From the NCBI GenBank assembly GCA_026984415.1, contig JALSSE010000217.1, forward strand, positions 1-12,259: a DNA stretch of 12,259 nucleotides, read 5' to 3'. Shown here piece after piece: positions 1 through 5,827 of this stretch; positions within the stretch are counted from its first letter, which is position 1; every line of letters begins with the position of its first letter. The DNA is from Hydrogenothermaceae bacterium. GTDB taxonomy: Bacteria; Aquificota; Aquificae; Hydrogenothermales; Hydrogenothermaceae. A model generated the notes under the pieces. The model did no database searches and had not been told where the DNA came from. It saw nothing but the letters and a program-made list of their open reading frames with translations. The translations under genes were made by a program, and so were the position numbers.

Positions 1-376
1 TAACCACTATTTCTGAAAATGGAATTCCGTAATTACCTCCGATGAATATGTCTTCATAAAACGATTTTAAAATTTCATAACTCATTTTAGTTGTTGTTGA
101 TTTACCATCTGTTCCAATAATTGATATTGTCTTTCCATTAAAAAATTTATGTGCAAATTCAATTTCCCCTTCAATTTCTATTTTTTCCTTTTTGGCTTTT
201 TTGAAAATCTGGTGGAAAAAAGGAATTCCTGGAGATACAACAATTTTATTAAAATTGTTAAGGTTTGATACTTTAGAAAAATCCGAATCATCAACTATTT
301 TTGCCTGTATATTAACAAAATCTGATAAATCTTTTAACGATTTTCCTGTTTTTCCTTTTCCGTAAATAAGTAACAT
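1..376 (-). CDS. murD: UDP-N-acetylmuramoylalanine--D-glutamate ligase, N-terminal part (truncated by window edge)
   Basis: Reading the minus strand from an ATG at 376 gives 125 open codons that run off the left edge. MurD adds D-Glu to UDP-MurNAc-L-Ala with ATP in the cytoplasm, a step of peptidoglycan precursor synthesis. Visible are a short N-terminal Rossmann-like segment (residues 1-45), the SPGIP motif at 48-52 typical of MurD, an acidic EIE stretch near 71-73, and the Mur ligase ATP-binding P-loop GTDGKSTTT at 88-96. The start is supported by AAGGA shortly upstream on the minus strand. The N-terminal domain looks compact: the P-loop begins near residue 88, against roughly 110 in E. coli as I recall it, and the usual Asn of GTNGKS is Asp here. 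The gene is divergent from the carboxylase gene. MurC, MurE or MurF are less likely because of the SPGIP motif and the short lead-in. Confidence 0.88.
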   Translation of the reverse strand, partial: MLLIYGKGKTGKSLKDLSDFVNIQAKIVDDSDFSKVSNLNNFNKIVVSPGIPFFHQIFKKAKKEKIEIEGEIEFAHKFFNGKTISIIGTDGKSTTTKMSYEILKSFYEDIFIGGNYGIPFSEIVV

Positions 377-411
377 AAGTTTTCCTTCAAAATTTTTTAG
401 GCTAAATATTG

Positions 412-417
412 TATAAT
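412..417 (+). promoter_or_regulatory. Putative -10 element of the carboxylase-methyltransferase operon
   Basis: A perfect TATAAT lies about 50 nt upstream of the ATG at 467. No convincing -35 sits at 16-18 nt spacing; a TTCAAA at 386-391 is 20 nt away. The same arrangement (TTG directly before TATAAT, weak -35) occurs at 7477. Confidence 0.5.
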
Positions 418-444
418 ATATTCCAAATGTTTATTTAGTTTGAA
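415..444 (-). promoter_or_regulatory. Putative murD promoter
   Basis: On the minus strand a TTCAAA -35-like box (439-444) is followed after 18 nt by TATATT (415-420), giving a leader of about 30 nt before the murD ATG. The -10 overlaps the plus-strand TATAAT of the divergent carboxylase gene. This is a sequence match only. Confidence 0.4.
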
Positions 445-466
445 TAAAATTCAGGAGATACAATAT

Positions 467-2311
467 ATGGAGAGAACAGTAGAATTTACAGATGTAACAC
501 TGAGAGATGGACACCAGAGTTTACTTGCAACAAGGGTAAGAACAGAAGACTTATTACCAGCTGCTGAAAAATTAGACAAAGCTGGATTCTGGTCTTTAGA
601 AGTATGGGGTGGAGCAACTTTTGATGTCTGTTTAAGGTTTTTAAAAGAAGACCCGTGGGAAAGACTTAAGAAAATGAGGGAAGCTGCTCCAAATACAAGA
701 TTAGAAATGCTTCTAAGGGGTCAGAACGTAGTTGGATACAGAAACTATGCTGATGATGTTGTTGAAGCATTTGTAAAGAAAGCAGCTGAAAATGGAATAG
801 ATGTTTTTAGAATTTTTGATGCTTTAAATGATGTAAGAAATATGGAAGTTGCCATAAGTGTTGCAAAAGAAGAAGGGAAAATCGTAAAAGGTGTTCTTTC
901 TTACACAATAAGTCCAGTTCACACGGTAGATTATTATCTTAATGTTGCGAGACAGTTGAAAGATTTAGGTACAGATATAATAAGTATAAAAGACCAGGCT
1001 GGAATTTTATCCCCAAAAGTGGCTTATGAATTAGTTTCAAGATTAAAAGAAGAAATAAAACTTCCTGTTCACTTACATGCACAGACAACAGCAGCCATGG
1101 CAGAAATGACATGCTTAAAGGCTGTTGAAGCTGGTGTTGACATAATTGATACAGATGTTTCAACTATGTCATGGCTTACCGCCCATCCTGCAAATGAAAC
1201 AATGGTGTATGTTTTAAGGGAATTTGGATACAAAACAAAAATTGATTTAGATATAGTTGAGGAAGTTGCTGAGTATATGAAAGAAGTAAGGAAAAAGTAT
1301 AAAAAATACGATACAGCAGAAAAATGGCCTGATAGTCAGGTTTTAATACACCAGATTCCTGGTGGAATGATGTCAAACTTTATTAATCAGTTAAAAGAAA
1401 ATGATGCTTTAGATAAACTTGACGAAGTTAAAAAAGAAGTTGCAAGGGTAAGGGAAGATTTAGGTTATCCACCATTGGTAACACCTACTTCTCAAATAGT
1501 TGGAACACAGGCTTTACTGAACGTTTTACAGGGAGAAAGATACAAAGTTGTTACAAAGGAAGTTAAAGATTATGTAAAAGGTCTATACGGAAGACCACCA
1601 GCACCAATCAGGCCTGATATTATAAAGAAAATAATCGGAGATGAAACTCCAATTCAGGTAAGACCTGCTGATTTATTAGAACCAGAATTAGAAAGATGTG
1701 AAATAGATGCTAAAAAATACGGTGCAAGAAATGAAGAAGATGTTATTTCTTACTGCCTATTCCCACAGGTTGCAAAAGAGTTTTTTGAGTGGCGGGAAGC
1801 TTATGAAAAAGGAGAAGCACTTCCTCCTGAAATAGAAGAACTTACACCAGAAGCTGAATGTACTACAACAGCACCTATTGAATTTAATATTACTTTACAT
1901 GGAGAGCAGTACCACATTCAAATAGCTGGAGTAGGTAGTCCTGTTGAAAGTGGAAAACCTTACTTTATAAGAATAGATGGAAGATTGGAAGAAACATTTG
2001 TTCAACCAATTAGAGAAATAGAAGTTGGAGAAACTATTGAATCTATTCCTCAAGGAGGATATGCAGCAGGAAAAAGACCTAAAGCTGTTGATGTAGGGGA
2101 TATAAGTTCTCCAATGCCTGGTAAAGTTGTTTCTTTAAAAGTAAGTCCGGGAGATAAGGTTAAAAAAGGAGATGTCCTTTTAATAGTAGAAGCTATGAAA
2201 ATGGAAAATGAAATCCACTCTCCAATAGATGGAAAGGTCGCAGAAGTTTATGTTAAAGAAGGAGACCAGGTAAACCCAGAAGAATGTTTGATGAAAATAA
2301 TTCCAGAGTAA
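467..2311 (+). CDS. Biotin-dependent carboxylase, carboxyltransferase + biotin carrier subunit (PycB/OadA/CfiA type)
   Basis: A 614-residue cytoplasmic protein that would transfer CO2 from carboxybiotin to a 2-oxo acid: pyruvate (PycB), or 2-oxoglutarate (CfiA) in reductive-TCA Aquificales. The TIM-barrel carboxyltransferase domain (about 5-300) has TLRDGHQ (11-17), LLRGQN (82-87, substrate-binding Arg) and SIKD (173-176, the carbamylated metal-ligand Lys). The conserved C-terminal carboxyltransferase region carries TPTSQIVG (339-346, catalytic Thr region). A biotinyl domain (about 545-614) ends the protein, with EAMKM at 575-579 and Lys578 as the biotinylation site. The ATG at 467 is chosen because AGGAG at 453-457 is well spaced; an in-frame TTG at 440 would place that site inside the gene. 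At the canonical HxH metal pair the sequence reads His204-Ala-Gln206, so the second His is replaced. No biotin carboxylase gene is adjacent. OadA of a sodium pump is unlikely because no membrane subunits are nearby, but substrate identity is not settled by sequence. Confidence 0.9.
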   Translation: MERTVEFTDVTLRDGHQSLLATRVRTEDLLPAAEKLDKAGFWSLEVWGGATFDVCLRFLKEDPWERLKKMREAAPNTRLEMLLRGQNVVGYRNYADDVVEAFVKKAAENGIDVFRIFDALNDVRNMEVAISVAKEEGKIVKGVLSYTISPVHTVDYYLNVARQLKDLGTDIISIKDQAGILSPKVAYELVSRLKEEIKLPVHLHAQTTAAMAEMTCLKAVEAGVDIIDTDVSTMSWLTAHPANETMVYVLREFGYKTKIDLDIVEEVAEYMKEVRKKYKKYDTAEKWPDSQVLIHQIPGGMMSNFINQLKENDALDKLDEVKKEVARVREDLGYPPLVTPTSQIVGTQALLNVLQGERYKVVTKEVKDYVKGLYGRPPAPIRPDIIKKIIGDETPIQVRPADLLEPELERCEIDAKKYGARNEEDVISYCLFPQVAKEFFEWREAYEKGEALPPEIEELTPEAECTTTAPIEFNITLHGEQYHIQIAGVGSPVESGKPYFIRIDGRLEETFVQPIREIEVGETIESIPQGGYAAGKRPKAVDVGDISSPMPGKVVSLKVSPGDKVKKGDVLLIVEAMKMENEIHSPIDGKVAEVYVKEGDQVNPEECLMKIIPE

Positions 2312-2312
2312 A

Positions 2313-2933
2313 ATGTTTATAACAAATCCAGAAATTGAAGAATATTTAAAGTCTCTCATACAGGAAGAAGACCCTGTATTAAAAGAGATGGAAGAATTAG
2401 GTCATAAATTAAACTTCCCTATAGTTGATAAACTTGTAGGGAGGTTTTTTTATCTATTAACAAAATTAAAAAAGCCAAAATTAATAGTTGAATTAGGTTC
2501 AGGATTTGGATATTCAGGATACTGGTTTGCAAAAGCTTTAACAGATGGAAAAGTTATTCTTACTGATTATAAAGAAGAAAATATAAATTTAGCTAAAAAA
2601 TTTTTTGAAAATGGAAATTTATCAGAAAAAGCTATTTTTAGAACTGGTGATGCAATAGAAATAGTATCTGAATACAAAAACATTGATATACTTTTTTTAG
2701 ATTTAGAGAAAAGAAGGTACAAAGAAGCTGTTGAAAAGTTAATTCCAAACTTAAATCCAAATGCTTTAATTATTGCTGATAATGTTTTATGGCATGGAAA
2801 AGTAGTTCAGAAAAATCCGGATAAACAGACAGAAGCGATTAAAGAATTTAATGAATTTATGTTTAATTTACCTGACTTTTTTACAACTATTATTCCTTTA
2901 AGAGATGGTGTATTGATTTCATTGAAGCAGTAG
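2313..2933 (+). CDS. SAM-dependent O-methyltransferase, family 3 (COG4122, CCoAOMT-like)
   Basis: A 206-residue Rossmann-fold methyltransferase. The SAM-binding motif I is VELGSGFGYSG (59-69), an acidic LTDY follows at 83-86, FLD (128-130) and ADN (155-157) supply the three metal ligands expected in this family (Asp130, Asp156, Asn157), and DNVLWHGKV (156-164) is typical of bacterial members. This implies a divalent-metal-dependent O-methyltransferase of the catechol/caffeoyl-CoA OMT type; the natural substrate of bacterial members is generally unknown. The ATG follows the carboxylase stop by one base and has no good ribosome-binding site of its own, so translation is probably coupled to the upstream gene. 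Nothing in the sequence links it functionally to the carboxylase. Confidence 0.85.
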   Translation: MFITNPEIEEYLKSLIQEEDPVLKEMEELGHKLNFPIVDKLVGRFFYLLTKLKKPKLIVELGSGFGYSGYWFAKALTDGKVILTDYKEENINLAKKFFENGNLSEKAIFRTGDAIEIVSEYKNIDILFLDLEKRRYKEAVEKLIPNLNPNALIIADNVLWHGKVVQKNPDKQTEAIKEFNEFMFNLPDFFTTIIPLRDGVLISLKQ

Positions 2934-3029
2934 GTATTTATATCTTTAATTAACGTATTTAAAATTTATATTTCCTTTTTTTATCTGTTGGCTTTATATT
3001 AGTAATACTGCTGCCACACAATTATATAT
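2934..3029. other. Convergent intergenic region, no gene recognised
   Basis: About 96 nt separate the methyltransferase stop from the stop of the convergent glycosyltransferase. It is mostly A/T with a short GC-richer patch (CTGCTGCCACAC, 3010-3021). No terminator serving the minus strand is visible. It is either the 3' UTR leading to the terminator at 3034 or, less likely, a small RNA. Confidence 0.4.
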
Positions 3030-3827
3030 TTAGCCTGAGCTTTGCTCAGGTTTTTTTTTGTTCTTTTCTATTTCCCATAAAAACATATATTTCAGAAAAA
3101 CATATATAAAATTTCCTATTGAAGCCTCTAATCCAGGTAAACCATCTAAAAATCCTCTTTTAAGAAAATACTCTTTAACAAATGCAAATATTGAATGGGA
3201 AACAAGTTTTGTAATACTGAACTTTATCCCCTTTTGATGGTATGAATTTGCAGCAGTTTTTGCGTATTTTATCAATCTCAAAAAATGGTCTTCTATATTT
3301 TTATAAGAGTAATGGTAAAGGAAACCTTTTAATTTAGCAGTTTTACCATCTATAATTAAAACATCGTGAGGGTCATAACCTCCCCACCTTGGATTTGCCG
3401 ATTTTTTTACAAGCCTTAATTTCCAGTCTGGTTGCCATGCATGGTTTAACCATCGTCCTAAATGAAAAGTTTTTCTGTTTACATAGTATCCATCTGCAAA
3501 GGGTTTGTTTACTGCTTTGATAATGGATTTTTTTAATTCTTCAGATACAACTTCATCTGCGTCTAAAGATAAAATCCACGGTTGAGTACATTTTTCTAAA
3601 GCTGAATTTTTTTGTTTTATATGACCTTTCCAGTCTTCTTCATAAACTTTTGCTCCGTAAGATTTAGCAATTTCTCTTGTATTATCTGTAGAATGTGAAT
3701 CAACCACAACTATTTCTGATGCTATATCTTTAATGCTTTCTAATGTACGTGGAAGATTTTGTCCCTCATTAAAGGTAATAATTGCCACAGATAAAGGTAG
3801 TTTTTTATCTTTTATTATCTTTTCCAT
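3030..3827 (-). CDS. Glycosyltransferase family 2, WaaE/KdtX-like (LPS core), distal copy
   Basis: A 265-residue cytoplasmic or membrane-associated GT-A enzyme. The N-terminus (about 11-30) holds the ITFNEG nucleotide-sugar fold start, VVDSHSTDNT (41-50) is the second conserved strand, and LDADE (88-92) contains the DXD metal/nucleotide-sugar motif. The region with GRWLN (124-128), the YDPHD segment (151-155) and LYHYSYK (170-176) is characteristic of the WaaE/KdtX LPS core group. The C-terminus is basic and hydrophobic (about 203-254) without clear TM helices. It overlaps the upstream paralogue by 13 nt and has no obvious Shine-Dalgarno, so coupling is likely. The last six codons (Pro-Glu-Gln-Ser-Ser-Gly) coincide with the plus-strand terminator. 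Given gmhA two genes upstream, a role in adding sugar to a heptose-containing LPS core is reasonable inference; donor and acceptor are unknown. Confidence 0.87.
   Translation of the reverse strand: MEKIIKDKKLPLSVAIITFNEGQNLPRTLESIKDIASEIVVVDSHSTDNTREIAKSYGAKVYEEDWKGHIKQKNSALEKCTQPWILSLDADEVVSEELKKSIIKAVNKPFADGYYVNRKTFHLGRWLNHAWQPDWKLRLVKKSANPRWGGYDPHDVLIIDGKTAKLKGFLYHYSYKNIEDHFLRLIKYAKTAANSYHQKGIKFSITKLVSHSIFAFVKEYFLKRGFLDGLPGLEASIGNFIYVFLKYMFLWEIEKNKKKPEQSSG
3034..3059 (+). terminator. Rho-independent terminator of the carboxylase-methyltransferase operon
   Basis: A perfect 7-bp stem CCTGAGC/GCTCAGG with a 3-nt TTT loop is followed by nine T residues. It lies about 100 nt after the methyltransferase stop. 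It is directional: on the minus strand the hairpin is not followed by a T tract. The element overlaps the last codons of the convergent glycosyltransferase gene, whose stop is at 3030-3032. Confidence 0.93.
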
Positions 3828-4582
3828 AGATTTTTACCATATTTTTCTTTCATTTCAATTTCTAAAAGGAATGCATATTTCATAAACACATAAAAAGAAC
3901 CCATTGAACAGGCAATAAATCCTCTAATTCCATCTAAGAACCCCTTTTTTATATAAAAGTATTTTATAAAATACCATGTTGGATTTATAACAAGTTTTGA
4001 AACTTTAAATTTTTTATTGTTTTTGTGCATATGTTCAGCTATAAATGTTGCAAATTTAATATTTTTTTCAAAGTGATGTTTTAAGTCTTTAAAAGAGTAA
4101 TGGTATAAATCTCCCTTTAATTTTCCCAATTCTCCATAGCATATGGCTTTTCCGTGGACTTTTTCTTCAAACTTTAGTTTTCCTTTTTTTGCTAATCTTA
4201 CCCTCCACTCTGGATACCATACGTAGTTTAAAAATTTTCCCAGATAGTAAGTTTTCCTTGAAACTGCATAACAATCTTTTGCATTTTTTGAATTTATAAC
4301 CTTTTTTATAGAATTTTTCAGTTCTTTAGAAACTTCTTCATCTGAATCTAAAATTAAAGTCCAGTTTTCATTTGCAAGGGATAACAAATAATTGTACTGC
4401 ATACCAGAGTTAATCCATTCTTTATAAAAAATCTTATCAGTGTATTTTTTTGCTATTTCTAATGTTTTATCTGTTGAACCAGAATCTACTATTATTATTT
4501 CATCTGCAATATCTTCTATACTTTTTAGACATCTTTCTAAAGTATCTTCAGAATTTTTTGTGGCAATTAAAACAGAAAGCAA
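3815..4582 (-). CDS. Glycosyltransferase family 2, WaaE/KdtX-like (LPS core), proximal copy
   Basis: A 255-residue GT-A fold protein, homologous over its whole length to the next gene downstream. It shows VLIATKNSEDTLERC (4-18), IVDSGSTDKT (31-40), LDSDE (78-82, DXD motif), GKFLNYVWYPEWR (115-127), VHG (142-144) and LYHYSFK (159-165), and the shared KKGFLDG (212-218). The start codon is TTG at 4580-4582: no suitable ATG is near, and AGGGGA lies about 7 nt upstream, overlapping the gmhA stop region. Only 10 nt separate it from gmhA, so the two are almost certainly cotranscribed and probably translationally coupled. The paralogues differ at the DXD motif (DSD here, DAD there) and around the VHG/PHD acceptor region, which suggests successive, non-identical transfer steps. 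Exact sugar specificity cannot be read from sequence. Confidence 0.87.
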   Translation of the reverse strand: MLSVLIATKNSEDTLERCLKSIEDIADEIIIVDSGSTDKTLEIAKKYTDKIFYKEWINSGMQYNYLLSLANENWTLILDSDEEVSKELKNSIKKVINSKNAKDCYAVSRKTYYLGKFLNYVWYPEWRVRLAKKGKLKFEEKVHGKAICYGELGKLKGDLYHYSFKDLKHHFEKNIKFATFIAEHMHKNNKKFKVSKLVINPTWYFIKYFYIKKGFLDGIRGFIACSMGSFYVFMKYAFLLEIEMKEKYGKNLWKR

Positions 4583-4592
4583 TTAATTTCCC

Positions 4593-5177
4593 CTAACTTT
4601 CAGAAATTTGCCCTGTTAGATACATATCTATAATTTTACATAATGAGTGTTCTAAAACAAGGTGGACTTCCTGTATTCTTGCCGTGTTTTTGTGAAATAC
4701 AATAAAAGGTTTATCAACTAAGTCTTTTAGTTTTCCACCATCTTTTCCTAAAAATCCAACAGTAAAAATTCCCATTTCTTTAGCAACCTTTACAGCTTCA
4801 ATTACATTCTGGGAATTTCCACTTGTTGATATACCAATTAAAATATCCCCTTTCTGTCCCAGTCCTTCTACCTGTCTTGAAAAGACTTTGTCAAACCCGT
4901 AATCATTTCCTATTGCTGTTAAGGCTGATGTATCTGTAGTTAATGCAATTGCTGGGTAAGCTTTTCTTTCTTCTTCAAATCTTCCTACTATTTCAGCAGC
5001 AAAATGTTGGGCGTCAGCTGCACTTCCACCATTACCGCATATAAGTATTTTATTTCCATTTTTTAATCTTTTTCCTAATAAAATCCCTAAGTTGACTATA
5101 TCTTCTGCATATTCAGCGGCAAATTCTTTTTTTAAAGATGCACTTTCATTAAAAATATTAAAAATGAGTTCTTCCAT
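4593..5177 (-). CDS. gmhA: Phosphoheptose isomerase (sedoheptulose 7-phosphate isomerase)
   Basis: A 194-residue SIS-domain enzyme, the usual GmhA length. It converts sedoheptulose 7-phosphate to D-glycero-D-manno-heptose 7-phosphate, the first step toward ADP-heptose for LPS inner core. Diagnostic motifs are [15 protein letters not shown] (48-62), GISTSGNS (115-122) and RIQEVH (167-172). By comparison with the E. coli enzyme, His58, Glu62, Gln169 and His177 match the metal and catalytic positions, which separates it from other SIS proteins such as DiaA or GmhA-like regulators. The ATG at 5177 has a strong GGAGGAG ribosome-binding site. It heads a three-gene minus-strand cluster with two LPS-type glycosyltransferases. 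The later heptose genes (hldE/gmhB/hldD) are not in the window. Confidence 0.93.
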   Translation of the reverse strand: MEELIFNIFNESASLKKEFAAEYAEDIVNLGILLGKRLKNGNKILICGNGGSAADAQHFAAEIVGRFEEERKAYPAIALTTDTSALTAIGNDYGFDKVFSRQVEGLGQKGDILIGISTSGNSQNVIEAVKVAKEMGIFTVGFLGKDGGKLKDLVDKPFIVFHKNTARIQEVHLVLEHSLCKIIDMYLTGQISES

Positions 5178-5202
5178 TTTCTCCTCCAGATATTTATTTA
5201 TC

Positions 5203-5230
5203 TTGATTTTTTCGACAAATAAATTATAAT
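5203..5230 (+). promoter_or_regulatory. tRNA-Ser promoter
   Basis: TTGATT (5203-5208), a 16-nt spacer and a perfect TATAAT (5225-5230). The predicted start near 5237 leaves a short leader of about 7 nt before the mature tRNA 5' end, consistent with a dedicated tRNA promoter. Confidence 0.65.
5223..5228 (-). promoter_or_regulatory. Possible -10 element for gmhA
   Basis: The 8-base palindrome ATTATAAT at 5223-5230 offers TATAAT on the minus strand about 45 nt upstream of the gmhA start, as well as on the plus strand for the tRNA. No minus-strand -35 is visible at normal spacing, because that position falls in the 5' end of the tRNA gene. The assignment is weak. Confidence 0.3.
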
Positions 5231-5243
5231 ATATAACTCACTT

Positions 5244-5334
5244 GGAGGGATGGCCGAGTGGACGAAGGCGGGTGATTTGAAATCACTTGAGGGTTAACAG
5301 CCCTCCGGGGGTTCGAATCCCTCTCCCTCCGCCA
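5244..5334 (+). tRNA. tRNA-Ser (anticodon TGA)
   Basis: The full cloverleaf can be drawn by hand. The acceptor stem GGAGGGA (5244-5250) pairs with TCCCTCC (5324-5330), followed by discriminator G and an encoded CCA (5332-5334). The anticodon stem is GGTGA/TCACT (5271-5275 with 5283-5287), around loop TTTGAAA with anticodon TGA at 5278-5280. A long class II variable arm has stem GAGGG/CCCTC (5289-5293 with 5301-5305). The T stem GGGGG/CCCTC encloses TTCGAAT (5312-5318). The long variable arm and TGA anticodon identify a serine tRNA reading UCA and, by wobble, other UCN codons. It lies on the opposite strand from both flanking genes, and its 3' end is 4 nt from the stop codon of the yqaA-like gene. 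Confidence 0.97.
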
Positions 5335-5338
5335 TTAA

Positions 5339-5809
5339 TTAAAATCCACCTATCCACTTTCCAAAAAATGCCATTAATAAGAATCTTGGAAGTCTTCCAA
5401 TTATTGCTCCGATGATAAAACCTACAAGAGGCATTTCAAATATTCCTGCCAGCCAGCAAATAACTTTGAAAGGTATTGGTGTAAATCCTGCAATTATTAC
5501 AGCAAAAATTCCGTATTTTCTAAAAAGAACTTCGCCTTTTATGTACCATTTCTCATTAAAAAATTTTTTAAATACAGGTTCTCCTAAAAACTTTCCTAAA
5601 AAATAACCTACAATTCCACCTAAAACACTTCCAGCAGCTGCAATTATTGCCGTTTTTACAGGTATCAATCCAAATGCAGTTCCACCTGTTATAAAAGGGT
5701 CTGGTGGGACAGGCTGTATTATACTTTCAGAAAAAGCTATGATAAATATACCAGCATATCCGTACTCTTCTACTATTTCCTGTGCCCATTCTTTTAAACT
5801 TTCTAACAT
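5339..5809 (-). CDS. YqaA-family (DedA/VTT-like) inner-membrane protein
   Basis: A 156-residue integral membrane protein with about four hydrophobic segments (roughly 18-32, 50-75, 99-122, 126-148). Features match the COG1238/YqaA branch of the DedA (SNARE-associated, VTT) superfamily: an acidic residue in the first hydrophobic segment (Glu28) followed by QPVPPDP (32-38), a glycine-rich GGIVGYFLGK (64-73), FTPIPFK (109-115), and a late Gly-Arg pair with a second Arg (138-142). DedA proteins are implicated in lipid-carrier or phospholipid flipping; the function of YqaA proteins is not established. The ATG at 5809 has AAGGA upstream. The gene follows tyrS by 18 nt on the same strand, so cotranscription is likely. 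No terminator is visible after its stop; the next 3' sequence on this strand is the antisense of tRNA-Ser. Confidence 0.82.
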   Translation of the reverse strand: MLESLKEWAQEIVEEYGYAGIFIIAFSESIIQPVPPDPFITGGTAFGLIPVKTAIIAAAGSVLGGIVGYFLGKFLGEPVFKKFFNEKWYIKGEVLFRKYGIFAVIIAGFTPIPFKVICWLAGIFEMPLVGFIIGAIIGRLPRFLLMAFFGKWIGGF

Positions 5810-5827
5810 AAAATTCCTTTTATAAAC

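Noticed and set aside
440..466. In-frame TTG at 440 as start of the carboxylase subunit
   Set aside because: It would place the good AGGAG site (453-457) inside the gene. ATG at 467 is correctly spaced and begins directly at the conserved domain.
939..1376. Two minus-strand open frames inside the carboxylase gene (939-1163 and 1176-1376)
   Set aside because: They are antisense to a clearly coding, conserved domain, have no ribosome-binding sites of note and give low-complexity Leu/His/Gln/Tyr-rich translations.
5244..5334. tRNA-Ser as an integration (att) site of a mobile element
   Set aside because: No integrase gene and no repeated copy of the tRNA 3' end was seen in the window; the neighbours are housekeeping genes.
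5412..5606. Plus-strand open frame across the yqaA-like gene
   Set aside because: It is antisense to a gene with recognisable family motifs, has no supporting start signal, and shows no domain.
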